A stretch of DNA of 64,000 nucleotides from contig NW_022985077.1 in assembly GCF_010015585.1 (NCBI RefSeq), forward strand, positions 62,001 through 126,000, given 5' to 3'. The stretch's first letter is position 1. Each line of letters opens with the position of its first letter. The notes under the pieces are model-generated. The model made no database searches. It was not told where the DNA came from and saw nothing but the letters and a program-made list of their open reading frames with translations. A program made the translations under genes and the position numbers. Of the stretch, positions 10,172 through 21,441 are shown piece by piece. Origin of the DNA: Eremomyces bilateralis CBS 781.70 (Eukaryota; Ascomycota; Dothideomycetes; Eremomycetales; Eremomycetaceae).

Positions 10172-11884
10172 ATGATGCGAGCATTTTTGTGCCCTTGGGC
10201 GCTTGCCCTCCTATTTGCAGCCGTGAATGGCGAGCAACTTCAAGAGCGCGGAAACGATGAGCACGGTCGAGGAGTTGGATCGCAAGGCTGGGGCCATCAT
10301 GGACCGTACTTTCAAACCAAATCTTGGGACGAACCACATAAGGTGGTGACTCTTGAAACGACCACGATTGTAACGACGGACTGTACGACTGAGACATCAA
10401 GCAGTGGCTTTAATCCCTCAAGTACCATTCCCCATCCCCCTCCGCCGCCGTCCCCGACGTCTTCTGTGGCCACTTCGACATATACACCAGCCCCCCCTGG
10501 AAGCCCTTCGCAACCGTCTCCGCCTTGCACGACGATCGTATCATCCTGTGCTTATATTATCAAGACTTCAACTATATACAGCACCTTGCTTAAGCCCCCG
10601 CCTACTTCGGCATGTCCACCACCTAGAACCAGTACCACGACCGTTCAAAATCCATGCTCTTCAATGTCGGGCGTCTGTTCCACCATCACTCATAAACCTC
10701 CCCCATTGGTGTCTACTACTACCCTTACAACGGGGTCGCCACTATGCGGCGGTGGAACATCATATTTTACCTCCGTGTTTTACGGCAATATCACGCAAAA
10801 CGTCGTCTCGACGGTTACGGAGACTAGCATATCTACTTCGATCTCGACAGCATTGCAGCGGTCAACCGTCACTACAACGGCTCCTGGCGAGACAGTAACT
10901 TCTACGACTACAACAGCTGTATATCCAAGTTCTTGTCCAGCGGACCTCACAGTAACCACGTCGGTTACTATCCCAACGACGACAACAGCGACGGTCACCC
11001 TCCCTCCAAGCACTTCTACACTAACGCAAACAATGACCTCCGTTTCGGTGTCCATAAGCATCTTTCCGGTACCTTACACCGTATATGTCGAAGTATTCCC
11101 AAAGACGAGGACCCTCACGTCTACCATATTTAGTGGTTCTTCCTGTGCTAGCGGGCGGCCTTCTACAACACTAACATCTACCATTTTCTCAACAACGACG
11201 AGCACCAGTGTTGTTCCAGGCCCGCCAGTGTTCTTCGTTGTTACCGTCACAGAGCTCCGACTATCCACATCCGTCTTGACTACGACCATAGGAACGGGAT
11301 CCCCTGTCCGGATAACGGAGACTGTTTCGACTACAATCCGTCCTTCGACATGCCCCCCTGAAACTGTCTCCACAACCACTACCCTGAGCACAATCACCTC
11401 CACCATACAGGCATCCAGTTGCGTTCCAAGTTCAGGAGATGGCTCAATCCCCGTAAGCTGTTCCGGCTCAACTTCAACAATTTATCCAAGCAGCTGCCCT
11501 TCCAACCCCATCGATCCATCGGGTGCTTCGACGATTACCAAAACCGTCTTCCCAAGCGCATGCGGGCCAAGTGGCTGCATTACATCGACAATCACCAGCA
11601 CCCTTACCGTCACCCCCAGTGTCTCTGTAGTCCCGCAAGACAGCGGCGAGCCGATCCTGTGCAGGCCTGTGGAGCCATCCGATAGAACTGCTTTGCTCGT
11701 TCTGACGATCTTGTTTGGTGTGCTCTTGCTTCTGGCATTGCTAGCCTTAGCGGCAGCTCTTTGGAGCCGAAGGATACAGAAGAAGAAGCGAAGGGTGTGT
11801 GAGGCTTGCGGTCAGACGGACGATAGATGTACTTGTCAGAGGATTCCGCAGATGGGGGCGGCACCAATGGGGGAAACAGGGTGA
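10172..11884 (+). CDS. Secreted Ser/Thr-rich type I membrane protein (mucin-like)
   Basis: The 570-residue single-exon protein starts with a signal peptide (FLCPWALALLFAAVNG). About 450 residues extremely rich in Thr, Ser and Pro follow, with regularly spaced Cys and many TTT/TST runs and SSC motifs. Near residues 505-530 there is one membrane segment (LVLTILFGVLLLLALLALAA), a basic stop-transfer stretch (SRRIQKKKRR) and a short cytoplasmic tail with a CEACGQTDDRCTC cluster that could bind zinc. This layout suggests a heavily O-mannosylated cell-surface stalk, like fungal wall-stress sensors or adhesins. There is no WSC or other extracellular domain, and it is not GPI-anchored because the membrane segment is followed by a tail. 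The function is unknown. Two start ATGs are adjacent; the first is used here. Confidence 0.8.
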   Translation: MMRAFLCPWALALLFAAVNGEQLQERGNDEHGRGVGSQGWGHHGPYFQTKSWDEPHKVVTLETTTIVTTDCTTETSSSGFNPSSTIPHPPPPPSPTSSVATSTYTPAPPGSPSQPSPPCTTIVSSCAYIIKTSTIYSTLLKPPPTSACPPPRTSTTTVQNPCSSMSGVCSTITHKPPPLVSTTTLTTGSPLCGGGTSYFTSVFYGNITQNVVSTVTETSISTSISTALQRSTVTTTAPGETVTSTTTTAVYPSSCPADLTVTTSVTIPTTTTATVTLPPSTSTLTQTMTSVSVSISIFPVPYTVYVEVFPKTRTLTSTIFSGSSCASGRPSTTLTSTIFSTTTSTSVVPGPPVFFVVTVTELRLSTSVLTTTIGTGSPVRITETVSTTIRPSTCPPETVSTTTTLSTITSTIQASSCVPSSGDGSIPVSCSGSTSTIYPSSCPSNPIDPSGASTITKTVFPSACGPSGCITSTITSTLTVTPSVSVVPQDSGEPILCRPVEPSDRTALLVLTILFGVLLLLALLALAAALWSRRIQKKKRRVCEACGQTDDRCTCQRIPQMGAAPMGETG

Positions 11885-12445
11885 TCAACGAGTTAGGAGG
11901 TCATAATGATTGTAATGTAAAGCCGAGATGTGCCAAATATCACAATGGTAATAATTTTATATGAGATCTATGCTTAAGTACAATATCACAAAGGTTCCAT
12001 TCAGGGGAGTGGTCAGGGGTACTATGATGTCATTGTCTTCTAGTGAAGAACCTGGAATGAGATCGGACAGACAACAAATCCGGCCTGTGGGATTGCATCA
12101 TTTCAATAACAATATAAAAGTAGCATCTGCTACGAGTAAAACTAAGAAATTTGGTACTTTTGATATTGGTGCATCAAAGAGCTTGTCGCCTCCTGTGGTA
12201 AATCCAACTTGGTCGTCACTACCAACGATTCTTGAAATCCCAGCACCGGGACGCCGATCTCAACATCACACGAAAAGTCAGGATAGATAATTACTTCATC
12301 GCGAAGATCCCCGCGCTGATCTCTGTCCTCCTTTGTAGAGATTTATTACTCTTCAACCTCCCGTTATATCGTTATTTCAAGCCACTCTCTCTCGTGTCTT
12401 GGCTGCCACCTGCTGTGCCACGCCGATCTCATCAATCGTACCACA
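11885..12445. other. Intergenic between mucin-like gene and slm1
   Basis: An AT-rich 3' flank is followed by a pyrimidine-rich stretch (12300-12440) that is probably the promoter and 5' leader of the Slm1-like gene. No gene is seen. Confidence 0.45.
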
Positions 12446-13956
12446 ATGGCCGAGACCCAGCTGCCAACCCGCTCAACGACCATGAGCACCGACGACGATG
12501 CCGTTCCAGGCGAAGATACCAGCGAAGTATGGCCAACACTCTCAATCCCGGGGAACCGTGATTAGGTCTCTGGCTCACGAGACGTCTCCAGGTTACCAAG
12601 CTATTCCACGAGCGTCTCCAAGCATGGAAGCATGCATGCGGCTACCTCGAAGACTACATCACCGCGACGGAGAGGATGCATCACTCCCAAAGTAAAGAAT
12701 ATGAGAAGGTGCTGAAGTCAGTCTCACACCCGTTAAAAGAAGGCCATCACTTCGATCAAAGTCTGGGAGGTATTGCTGGCATGTTCGACAACATCCGATC
12801 GAATACGCAGGGTCTCGCAAACTCCCACCAGGAGACTTCGAAAGTGCTTAAAGGCTCAATCCTCCCGATCTTTGAGCGATTGCATACCGAGGTAAAGAAT
12901 AAGACCAAGGAGCTCATAAAAGGAGCTGGGAAAGGCGGCAAGGCGGTCGACAAGGCACGCGCGATTACACAGAGGCACATCGAACTCTTAGGGCAACATA
13001 CCGCGGCTTTCGATAGCACTGGCGGGAAGGTCGCTTCAAACGAAGATCCGTATGTGCTGCAACGAGGTGTTTTCCACCGCCTAAACAAACAGGTCGTGGA
13101 AGAGAACAACAATCGCAACGACCTGATCGCGGTTCAAGACAGCTTCGCCCACTTCGAAGCACACATCCTCAAAACGATGCAGGAAGGACTGGGTCAGTTT
13201 ATGCAGGTCATGAGCAAGCAATGCGACCTCGACAAGAACATATACGGCGACATGGTCTCTACCGCTCAGCGTATCCCACTGGACTTCGAATGGCAAGGTT
13301 TCATTGCTCGGAATACCGGCGTACTTATCGACCCCCACCAACCTCTTCGTTCCGTTCAGTCCATCAATTTCCCGAATCAGAGCCACCGCGCGACGCAACC
13401 CCTCATCGCCGGATCATTGGAGCGCCGAGGCAAGATTCTCAAGAAGTACGAGTCGGCCTACTACGTCATCACCCCCTCCAAATATCTCCATGAATTCAAG
13501 ACAGATGACGACTTCGGCAAGGAGCCCACCCCCGAGCTCTCCCTCTACATACCCGATTGCGCGGTGGGCGCCATTTCCGGCCAGAAATTCGCCGTCAAGG
13601 GCAAGGACGTCAGTAAAGGCAAAATCGGCAATTCATTCTCTATCAGCCACGAGATACAGCTCCGGGCACACACATCGACAGATGCGGAGCAGTGGTGGAA
13701 TATCCTGCGAAATGCGGCGGGCATGAAGACCGATGAAGTGCCGGAGAGTCTGCCGAATAGCCCGGTTGTTGCGAGGACGAGTGAAACCACCAGCCCCACG
13801 AGCCCTACGAGTATAGGACCGGTTGAGTCAGGCGTGCTGAGAAGTCCTGTTGCAGACGAAAAGGAGAATGTAGTCGAGCCAAGCGCGGCTGCAGGTGCAG
13901 CTTCGGAGACAGTGAAGCCAGCAACTCGGTCAAATACAGGTATGGACAAGGTGTAA
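12446..13956 (+). CDS. slm1: Slm1-like PH-domain protein, TORC2 substrate type
   Basis: This is a plasma-membrane PI(4,5)P2-binding effector of TORC2 and eisosome-linked signalling. Two exons, 12446-12526 and 12592-13956, are joined over a 65-base intron. The join gives SEVTKLFHERLQAWKHACGY, the conserved start of the F-BAR-like helical domain (residues about 28-290). A PH domain follows at about 301-410 (GKILKKYESAYYVITPSKYL, DAEQWWNILRNAAG). A Ser/Thr/Pro-rich tail (TSPTSPTSIGP) is a plausible phosphorylated region. The predicted length is 481 residues. The first exon is short and acidic and starts at the first ATG in good context (acaATGg). An alternative acceptor at 12565 gives the wrong frame and was rejected. 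The family call is secure; membership of the TORC2 pathway comes from the yeast proteins. Confidence 0.92.
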
Positions 13957-14615
13957 ATGGAATCATGATCAGTTTGAGAGTGAGGAAGCGAGAATTGGAT
14001 CATTTGCAAATGGGTTTCTTTACAGGGTGCGAGAAGTTGATACCAAGTCGGTTCTTTCCTTTTCATTTTCAAGATACCTGCGTCCAATTGATGCGCGATG
14101 AGTACATGGCCGATAACGCATTTTGTCCTGTCAATTCAGATTTTGGACGGATCCTCCTCTAATTGAATTTCCTTTGGATGAATTCTCTCGAATCAAACGC
14201 TTGGTATACATGCAGATATGGAATCTACTATGCCCAACGATCTCAAAGTTGAATATCGCATTTGGGAGACATTGTATCTCCATTTTCGACACCACGGTAA
14301 CCAAAGATAATCATACCCATACTGTACGGTATGGACGCCATAGAAATCACGGTATATTCTTTGAAGAAGGAATTGCGCGAAGTCATCAAAGCCACAAGGC
14401 TGAAGGAACGACCACTTTTAATGGCGAAAGCAATCGTGACCAGGAAACTGTTTACCTTCCTTTCGTCTGACAGCAGAGCAACAGACTTCCGCTGAAAACA
14501 TCCCTTTACTTTGTCCATTAAGTCGTCATATGCGCGTCCCTTTTGACCTCTAAATCGTCTATTATGTCTTCACAAGCGCGTCCCGTTTGCCTATTTTCAA
14601 TCTTGTCAATGAACC
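13957..14615. other. Intergenic between slm1 and the SDR remnant
   Basis: Only short frames without domains are present. I see no gene or repeat here. Confidence 0.45.
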
Positions 14616-15704
14616 ATGGCGTGCCGACTTAAGGGAAAAGTGGCCACCATTACCGGATCATATTCAGGCCTTGGGCGAGCAATTGTGCTTGCATACGCGG
14701 CTGAAGGCGCTGCAATCTTCTGTATGGACCTCTACCCCAACCCTCGCTCGACATTCCACCAATCCCCAGACCGGTAAAGCCGACTCGATCCATAACCGCA
14801 CACTCGAGCCGACTACGCTCGAGGAGCTCTGCAGGCTTTATCCAGGAAGGGAGCATATGTTTGTCAAGGTGGATGTGACCAAAGCCAACGACATGCGCAA
14901 CGGCATCGCGCTTTGTGTGAAGAAGTTAGGATGACTGGATATCCTGGTGAACTGTGCCGGTATCTACGTCGAGAGCACTCACAGCCGGCCATAGAGGATC
15001 CACGAGACGAGTGAGCAGGACTTTCGATGATACGATGGTGACGAACGCGAAAAGAGTCTTTTTGGGATGCAAATATGCTATCAGGCAGATGGTGCTTCAA
15101 AAGCCTTTGCCGGACAGTGATGGGACTTGGATGGATTATCAACGTGGCGGATGTCCAAGGGACTGTGACTTACTATTCAACTCGTACGTTTTGCCCCAGA
15201 TGCCATCTGGTTGTAGATCCTTTGGGTGTCTTCTGTGGATTGTCAACGCGGAAGTGTACTCGGCAGGTCAGCGACCGCGGAGATAATCTGCTGGACATTG
15301 CCAATCGCTTTGGAACCATGGACATGGGACTTCGTTAACGTTTATTAGCCTCCTACTGCGCCTCGAAAGGTGCCGTTATCCAATTGACTCGGCAAATTGC
15401 TCTGAATTATGCGGGATCGAAAATCCATTCCAACTGCCTTTGTCCTGGGTGTAAGTGTTCACTCACCACTTGATTGGATGACAGTAGAACTGACCGAACT
15501 CCTTTCACAGTCCTCATAACCGCTATGACGCAGCACGTACAAAGTGACCCTTTAGAAGCTGCGCAAATGTCGAAGGACCACCCGCTCCGTGGACTGGGCA
15601 AGCCGGAAAACGTTGCCAGAGCTGCCGTGTTCTTGGCCAGCGAGGATGTGCGATGGATGACAGGTCCCGTGCTGCCTGTTGATGGTGGATATACTTGTCA
15701 TTAG
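14616..15704 (+). pseudogene. Short-chain dehydrogenase/reductase, pseudogene
   Basis: Pieces of a classical SDR lie in order. The nucleotide-binding turn is TITGSYSGLGRAI (expected TGxxxGIG pattern), followed by ILVNCAGI, then WIINVADVQGTVTYYS, then the catalytic YCASK in SYCASKGAVIQLTRQIALNY, and the end block [20 protein letters not shown]. Two ordinary introns still look usable: about 15183-15349 (donor gtacgt, restoring STPSYCASK) and about 15451-15510. Lesions seen are a frame change near 14770, a TGA at 14932-14934 just before LDILVN, a TAG at 14992-14994, a frame change near 15030 and another near 15130. With five independent lesions a single enzyme cannot be made. NAD(P) binding and catalytic residues are otherwise preserved, so the loss looks fairly recent. 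The former substrate is unknown. Confidence 0.88.
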
Positions 15705-16236
15705 AATTGGCAGGTCTGAAATGTTTGGGAATGGCAGACTCAAATATGAAAATTAATATAATCCAAGGAAGATTAGAGACGGCAGATGGGGCCGGCTTTT
15801 CTGTCGCCCATTCTTCATTATGGGTGCGACACACCATTCACTACCCCGAATTAAGAAATAACTGTATTATTTAAGGTTTACCCACTATATTCATCTATTT
15901 GCAGGCTAGGGGTGACTTCGGAAACTGAAACCGAAAATTAATATATACAAACTCAGGAACAGGGCAACCTGGCCCTAACCATCCGCGGCAGCCAAAAATG
16001 GCAGAAACGCAGGATTGGTCGATTTCAGCGGCTTAAATGCCCAAAATATCCGTTTTCATGAATATCTAGCTTAAATAGGTGGCGGCAATATTCTCGGTAG
16101 TTAGTGCCGCTCCTGGGGCGTGGTCACAAGTGGAGGCCATGTCTGAGTCTATAAGATCGCTGGAGTCGTGTTCCAGACTGAAGCCAGTTCTCCAGTAAGT
16201 TCTTCGAAGTTGTTTGAGTAGAAACAATCAGTTACG
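15705..16236. other. Promoter region of the lipase gene
   Basis: AT-rich intergenic sequence. The last 90 bases hold a TATA-like box and a probable 5' leader for the secreted esterase gene. Nothing else is recognised. Confidence 0.5.
16150..16155 (+). promoter_or_regulatory. TATA-like box of the lipase gene
   Basis: TATAAG lies 82 bases upstream of the ATG at 16237, a normal distance for a regulated fungal secreted-enzyme gene. The sequence is short and could be chance. Confidence 0.4.
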
Positions 16237-17321
16237 ATGGCGTCATCATTGAGAATCCTTTTCTCCTTTGTCGTGGCACTGTTCGTCACCAGTGCATTTG
16301 CCCAGCTGGACCAGCAAACATACGATGAGATGGCCTATTTGGCCAAACATGCGTCTGCCGCCTATAAAGAGGATTGCCGGAGTCCGGTGGGAACAACAAA
16401 ACTTGCGCAGTACGAAAATGGCGCTAAAGGGTATATCGCCGTGGATCAACAGAGGAAATGGATCATAGTGCGTTTTGAAGAACTTTGATGGAAGGAACTG
16501 CGTGAACTGAACATTGATAGGTGGCATTCCGAGGAACAAATGGTGCGCAAGACTTGATAACCGATTTGGACAACGCTCTCGTTCCGTATACAGTCCAGGG
16601 CTCCAAAGGCTGTCAAGGCTGCAAGGTATGCTACAACCAATCAGTATATATCATTGTTTCAAAACGAATAATACTTACAATGCCTTCAGGTCCATTCCGG
16701 CTTCCAGAAAGCATGGGCCAAGAATGTCAATGCGGTCATAAGTGATCTCAAGATCGTGAAAAAGGAATATCCAGAGCATCGCATCATGATCACTGGCCAT
16801 AGTCTCGGCGGAGGATTGAGCGGTGAGCACATGTGCCGACCACCTACGTTCCGGGGCGATGCTAATGCAGTTTCAAACTAGCCCTCTGCGGTATTACCAT
16901 CGCCCAAGAATTTGGCATTGGGAAAGTCACCGCGTACGGCTTTGCGGCCCCTCGCGTGGGCGACAAGAACTTCGCGGCACACCAGGAGGCCGCATTCCCG
17001 GGTAAAACGTTCCATCGTGTCACATCCATGGACGACGGCGTCCCTCAGGATCTGAAGGTCTCCGAGGGGTACTACCATGGAGGGACTGAGTATTGGATTC
17101 AGAAGGAGCCGAATCCGAGTATCAATGACATCAAAGTCTGCAACGGGTCCGAGGATCCGACATGCAATGCGAAGGCGGCGGCAAATGTCCGCATTCCTAT
17201 GGGAATCAACCAGGTCAGTGGATCCAAGTGTCTGACCGCTCTTTGCCCATCCAATTGCTGATGGTGACACCAGGCTCACTTCACATACTTCGTTCAAATG
17301 GGTTCTTCAACGCAGTGCTAG
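16237..17321 (+). CDS. Secreted class 3 lipase / feruloyl esterase A-like hydrolase
   Basis: This is a secreted esterase of the fungal lipase class 3 fold. Five exons: 16237-16467, 16521-16625, 16690-16822, 16882-17213 and 17274-17321, giving 282 residues, almost the length of feruloyl esterase A. It begins with a signal peptide (LRILFSFVVALFVTSAFAQ). Landmarks are VAFRGTN (oxyanion region), the nucleophile Ser150 in ITGHSLGGGLSA, Asp208 in MDDGVP, and His269 in AHFTYF just after the last intron. Paired cysteines (CQGC, CNGSEDPTC, final C) fit the disulfides of this family. The HSLGGGLS elbow and the GGTEYWI block are shared by true lipases and ferulic acid esterases, so the substrate, lipid or feruloylated plant wall, is undecided. 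Codon structure is intact in all exons. Confidence 0.93.
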
Positions 17322-19771
17322 AATCTTCCCGATGTTGCGTTGGCGATGGTCCTAGTCAAGTCGAAGGACATCATGCATCATACCATGAGCGTAATCTTGC
17401 TGGAATTAAACCTGTTAATCTCAATCTTCGGTTAGAATACATGAGTGTTACTATGCAGGACAAACCGTCTGACAAGACCTATGCTCCTCGTATTGGTCCG
17501 TTCACCGCCCCGGAGGTTTCCCAGAAATGGCATAAGAATTGCGAAACGACTGACTGTGGGTTGTAGAGATGATGCGGACTTGGAAAAGGATATTCATGTA
17601 GGAGTAGAACTAGCAAGGACAAGGCAGAGAATGCGACAAGTGCATCCATGTTGCGGGCCAAACAGGGTTCAGGCACAAATAATGGAACAATGCGCTGATG
17701 ATTCGGTCCCAGTAGTAACCACGGATATACAAGGGGTAGACTTGAGAAATGCAGCCAGGTGGTAGGATTCCAGTGGCTTGATGGGGCTGAAACAAAAGGC
17801 TGTCCACCCGTAACCCAACAAACCGGCTCGACGATCATGCCTGACACAACATCCCCCAACGCCGTGGTTTTGGAATACCGGTGTACCGGCACATGTGTGA
17901 CAGAAGTCCAGTTTTCTTCTTCTTTTCCACCGGCGTCATAAATGCGCCAGTTGATCGATCTACTTTGAAAGTTGAGGGGATGGATGTTTGGATATTTCGG
18001 AATAGGAACCGGGGTAGAGACCGAGGACGAGGGTAAATGGCATAAGTCGAAGCCATGGGCTGATTTGAGGTCAGGTCACTATTTCAAATGTGAAATTTAC
18101 CAACATGGATCGTCGCAGTAGGAGCTGGTCCAACATACTAGGCTTACTAGCAGACGGGCAGGTTCCCCTATACCTTTTCCAGGGTTTTATCCAGTGCAGG
18201 GACGACTTTTGAAGGACCAGGTGGAATTCGTCAACGCAAGTCGCAGGGAATTGCGAAGCGAGCTGCAAGATTATGCACAAGCTTTGCTTCTAGGATTTCG
18301 AAGCCTGTTGAAACTCGGAAGAGAACTTGTGCTTTCGCCCTGATCGGAGGCATTAGCTTCGTGGCCAGGACCCGGGGTTGATTAAATTAGAGAATCTTCG
18401 ACGCCCATGGGTGGCAATGGGCGTGGATGTTAGCAGGGAAGATGGAAAATATGAGAACCCAGGATAAGAATTGGGAAGGATCCAAGGACGGGTTGCAAGC
18501 AAAGAGCGGTTAACATGTGGAGATTGTCCCAGGTTCTTGCCTCTTGGTGATGGGGTGTGATCAGCTGGGTTACGGCCTTACCGGCATGAACTATGAAGGG
18601 CAGGTCTGCGGGGATTAGGGTTAGGAAACTGCGTTCATGCGCCATGTTCGGTTTGTTGTGCTGTCGTTTTTTGATCGTAATGCGGGTATCTGCAAGAATC
18701 CCTAATTTGCAATCCGACAGGATGCTGCTAGTTCCATGCCGCTTTGGTCCGCCCCGGATGGCTCGTAGCAAAGGCCATCGAATTTAGACAAGGGGTCGAA
18801 GGAGGACAAAGGGGACATGGAATCGTGATGGAAAAGAGACCAGGTGCGAGTAAGGTGTATCCTGTAGGAACAAGGTTGTTGAAAAACGAATTCTCGGGGT
18901 AAGCGGTTCGATCCGCGCAATGGGACGCCTGACCCACCGTATATTTAGTGGGTTTGGCTAGCCCTCTAGCAGGACCCGAGTACCTGTATCCCGGGTCCTG
19001 GAATCCCCACTGACAGCTGGACTCCACTGGGCACTGTGTCCTTGACTGCCGACTGGTGTCATTCTGTTGAGTGTGCACTTCAAATTCGCGACTGAGTATG
19101 TGACACCCGACATGTCGAATCCCCTTAGTAAGGCAGGGTAAATTCCTCTGTGAGGTGCAACCATCCCGAAGAATGAGTTCGTCTGTTTTGTGACGCCTCA
19201 TGCCAGCCCTGGTAGACTCTAGGTCGGTACAGGCGCCACTGCGGCGAGTCACGGGTTTTCAAATCTGACCCCTCGTCTTCCCATCTAGAATCCTGGCTTC
19301 TGCACTTCTGCAGAACTCGAGGGAGAGATTTGGACCCTTGAAGATTGGCACCGGGTGGACGGAGTGACACACTCCCGTTACAGTACGACGGCTCAATCCT
19401 ACCTACCCACCGTTGGATAAAATAGGGAAGCCTTACGATTGCCTGCTTATGAAATGGTAAATAAAGGTCGGAGCTGATTCTGGAGCCTTGGAAATGTCGT
19501 CCTCATAGATGAGGATCCGGCAAATGATGCAGAATACGGAGTAGAATCACCAGTTGCAACCCCTATCGTGTGAAATACAAGAATGATTCTTGCAGCTGTC
19601 AAACTATATCTATGTACTTGCTATCCTACAAACACCGTGCTAACAATGCCTGAAAAAAGGGAAAAACAGTCAAAGAAACTTGTATGCCCAAAGGAACAAA
19701 ATGCTAAAGGAGACCTAACGCCCAAGAAAATCGCTATGTCGCCATCCTTCCTGCGATATGGAATGTCTCCC
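17322..19771. other. Gene-poor stretch, no gene established
   Basis: There are several medium open frames on both strands but no recognised domain. A minus-strand frame around 17960-17600 reads YDAGGKEEENWTSVTHVPVH and onwards and looks somewhat protein-like, but I found no start or splice context to support it. Nothing convincing was seen from 18000 to 19570. Confidence 0.4.
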
Positions 19772-20071
19772 CTATCGCTTTAATCCAATTGCCTTTGAGA
19801 ACCGATGGGATGAACGCTCGCTTTGCTTCTTGGACTTGAACGCGGGATGCTGGTCCTCCATGTGGTATGGTGGGAGGGTCGCCTTATTGTAGGCTGGGAG
19901 GGGTTCCGTCTCGTCGTGGACCGTGGTGTTATCAGTGATCGAATCGAATTCAACCACGCCGTATTGTAGATCTTCTTGAGCTTTCAAGACCCGCTTCTTT
20001 TCCCTGCGTTCGTGGACCTTCTCGGCGGTGAAATAGATGGCGGCACCAACAACTAGGACGACAGAGGCCAT
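19772..20071 (-). CDS. Small single-span membrane protein with PY-type motif
   Basis: The 99-residue single-exon frame starts at ATG 20071. An N-terminal hydrophobic segment (MASVVLVVGAAIYFTAEKV) could be a membrane anchor or an uncleaved signal. A basic stretch (ERREKKRVLK) then places the rest in the cytoplasm. The tail contains LPAYNKATLPPYH, resembling the (L/P)PxY motifs bound by WW domains of Rsp5-type ubiquitin ligases. I do not recognise a named family. The pattern of short anchor plus PY tail resembles small fungal Rsp5 adaptors, which is inference. Nothing in the sequence contradicts the gene being real, but its size makes it less certain. Confidence 0.6.
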   Translation of the reverse strand: MASVVLVVGAAIYFTAEKVHERREKKRVLKAQEDLQYGVVEFDSITDNTTVHDETEPLPAYNKATLPPYHMEDQHPAFKSKKQSERSSHRFSKAIGLKR

Positions 20072-20556
20072 TGGAGCGAGAGGACAAAAATTGGAAGGGC
20101 TTCGAGAGGTGTGGGTGAGTTGATGAAAGGACGGATGTTGTCTTGGTGGAGGTTGCGGGACTGAAGAATAGGGTAGAAGGTATGATTGAATACTTTGTGT
20201 CTGAGGCTTTGTGAATGATTATAGTAGAATGAATTCCGAAAGCGAGGATAGATGGGAGAATTTATAACTACTCGCCTGCAGCAATCCATTGAGTCTGTTA
20301 ACATCTATCATCTTGCATCCAAGTCATTAGCTTTGGGGCAGTGTATCTGATTTGAGTTTTCTTTGTTGTCTTCATTGGGCTGAGCACTCACAAGTCTTGA
20401 TGCATGAAACGTCATCGTCAGTTCGGCCAACACAGCAACTCTACTGGATATTACTACTGTAAGTGGTAAGTCATTAATCGCCCTAGCCAGCGTGAAAAAC
20501 GACGATATACCCATGCCCGTCCAATTATAACAATACTTTCCGAAATCGAATGTACG

Positions 20557-20652
20557 ATACTCCGCCCCCCGGTCAGTGTAGAATATACGCCCCCGGTCAA
20601 CGGGAATACGCCCCTTGTCAATATAAGCACTTAGCGAATACGCCCCTGGTCA
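20557..20652. repeat. Four dispersed copies of an ATACGCCCCxGGTCA motif
   Basis: Imperfect copies lie at 20557-20575 (ATACTCCGCCCCCCGGTCA), 20585-20599 (ATACGCCCCCGGTCA), 20606-20620 (ATACGCCCCTTGTCA) and 20638-20652 (ATACGCCCCTGGTCA). They share orientation, and the motif starts are spaced 21-32 bases apart. They stand out as GC-rich blocks in AT-rich sequence. The role is unknown: they could be binding sites or the worn terminus of a mobile element. Confidence 0.6.
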
Positions 20653-21352
20653 GTATTAAAGATCCTCCCAACGACCACAAAGCAGTGGAAGAAGCTGTGA
20701 AGCGGTCAATTGCTACTGACAATGAGGCTATAACTAAGACTAAGATAAGTAACTAGGGACAAGCTTCACGATAGAAGCAAGAGCATAGAAAGAAAACAGC
20801 ATCGCCAAGTACCTTAGTGTCAATCCTTTCGCGTCTTCCAACACATTTACAGCGCTATCAGAACCGTTGGAATGATCTTCATCATTATTATTGCTAACAA
20901 ATAACAGGCCGCTCACCTTCTTTACCTGCTTCTTCAAGCATGCACCGTCTCCTGCTCCCTACCTTCGGAACGGTGAACTCTCGTCCGTGTCACCTTCTTC
21001 CCACGGAGTACGCCGAGTTAAATGAGGTCGGACAGCATTACGAATTGGCGTATCTCCGTATCTGTTCTTCTTGGCCCCCAAGTATAAACTATCTCGCACT
21101 GACGGGAGAGGCATAACTACCCACGGATGACTTTGAGTGATTATCCGAATACGTCACAATGAATTAATTCCTAGCTTTGTTATCCCGGCCAAGAGCTTCA
21201 ACATAGCCTTCCATGGCGTACTGTAGGGCTATAATATGGCTTTGCATTGAGTCTAGCATTGATCTGCGAACTTGGCGTGTCACTATTCACTTGGCAGAGG
21301 GAAGGCAGGGACCGAAAAATTGAGATTAAGGCAGTGCTGATATACTCTTCAT

Positions 21353-21360
21353 TATATAAA
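21353..21360 (+). promoter_or_regulatory. TATA box of the alpha/beta hydrolase gene
   Basis: TATATAAA lies 82 bases before the chosen ATG at 21442, which supports that start over the upstream non-ATG extension of the frame. Confidence 0.5.
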
Positions 21361-21441
21361 CCACCGATTCTGCTGTCATTGCCCCGGCAAATACATCGTT
21401 CAAACCATCCAGTTTACATTGATACCATATCTTTGCCCAAC

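Larger units (their letters stand above)
20072..21441. other. Intergenic with GC-rich motif cluster and hydrolase promoter
   Basis: No gene was recognised. It contains a cluster of ATACGCCCC-type repeats (20557-20652) and, at its right end, the TATA box and leader of the alpha/beta hydrolase gene. Confidence 0.45.

Noticed and set aside
12527-12565. Alternative 39-base first intron of the Slm1-like gene
   Set aside because: It gives the wrong frame for the conserved helical domain; the 65-base intron to 12591 restores it.
17479-17892. Minus-strand protein-like text (PVHRYSKTTALGDVVSGM)
   Set aside because: Suggestive, but no start, no partner exon and no family, so it is only mentioned within the intergenic entry.
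18860-18930. GGTTCGATCC at about 18906, resembling a tRNA T-arm / B box
   Set aside because: No A box or cloverleaf with matching stems could be found upstream.
18728-19252. Minus-strand frame of 174 codons
   Set aside because: No domain, no regular composition and no splice or start context; it overlaps other frames in gene-poor DNA.
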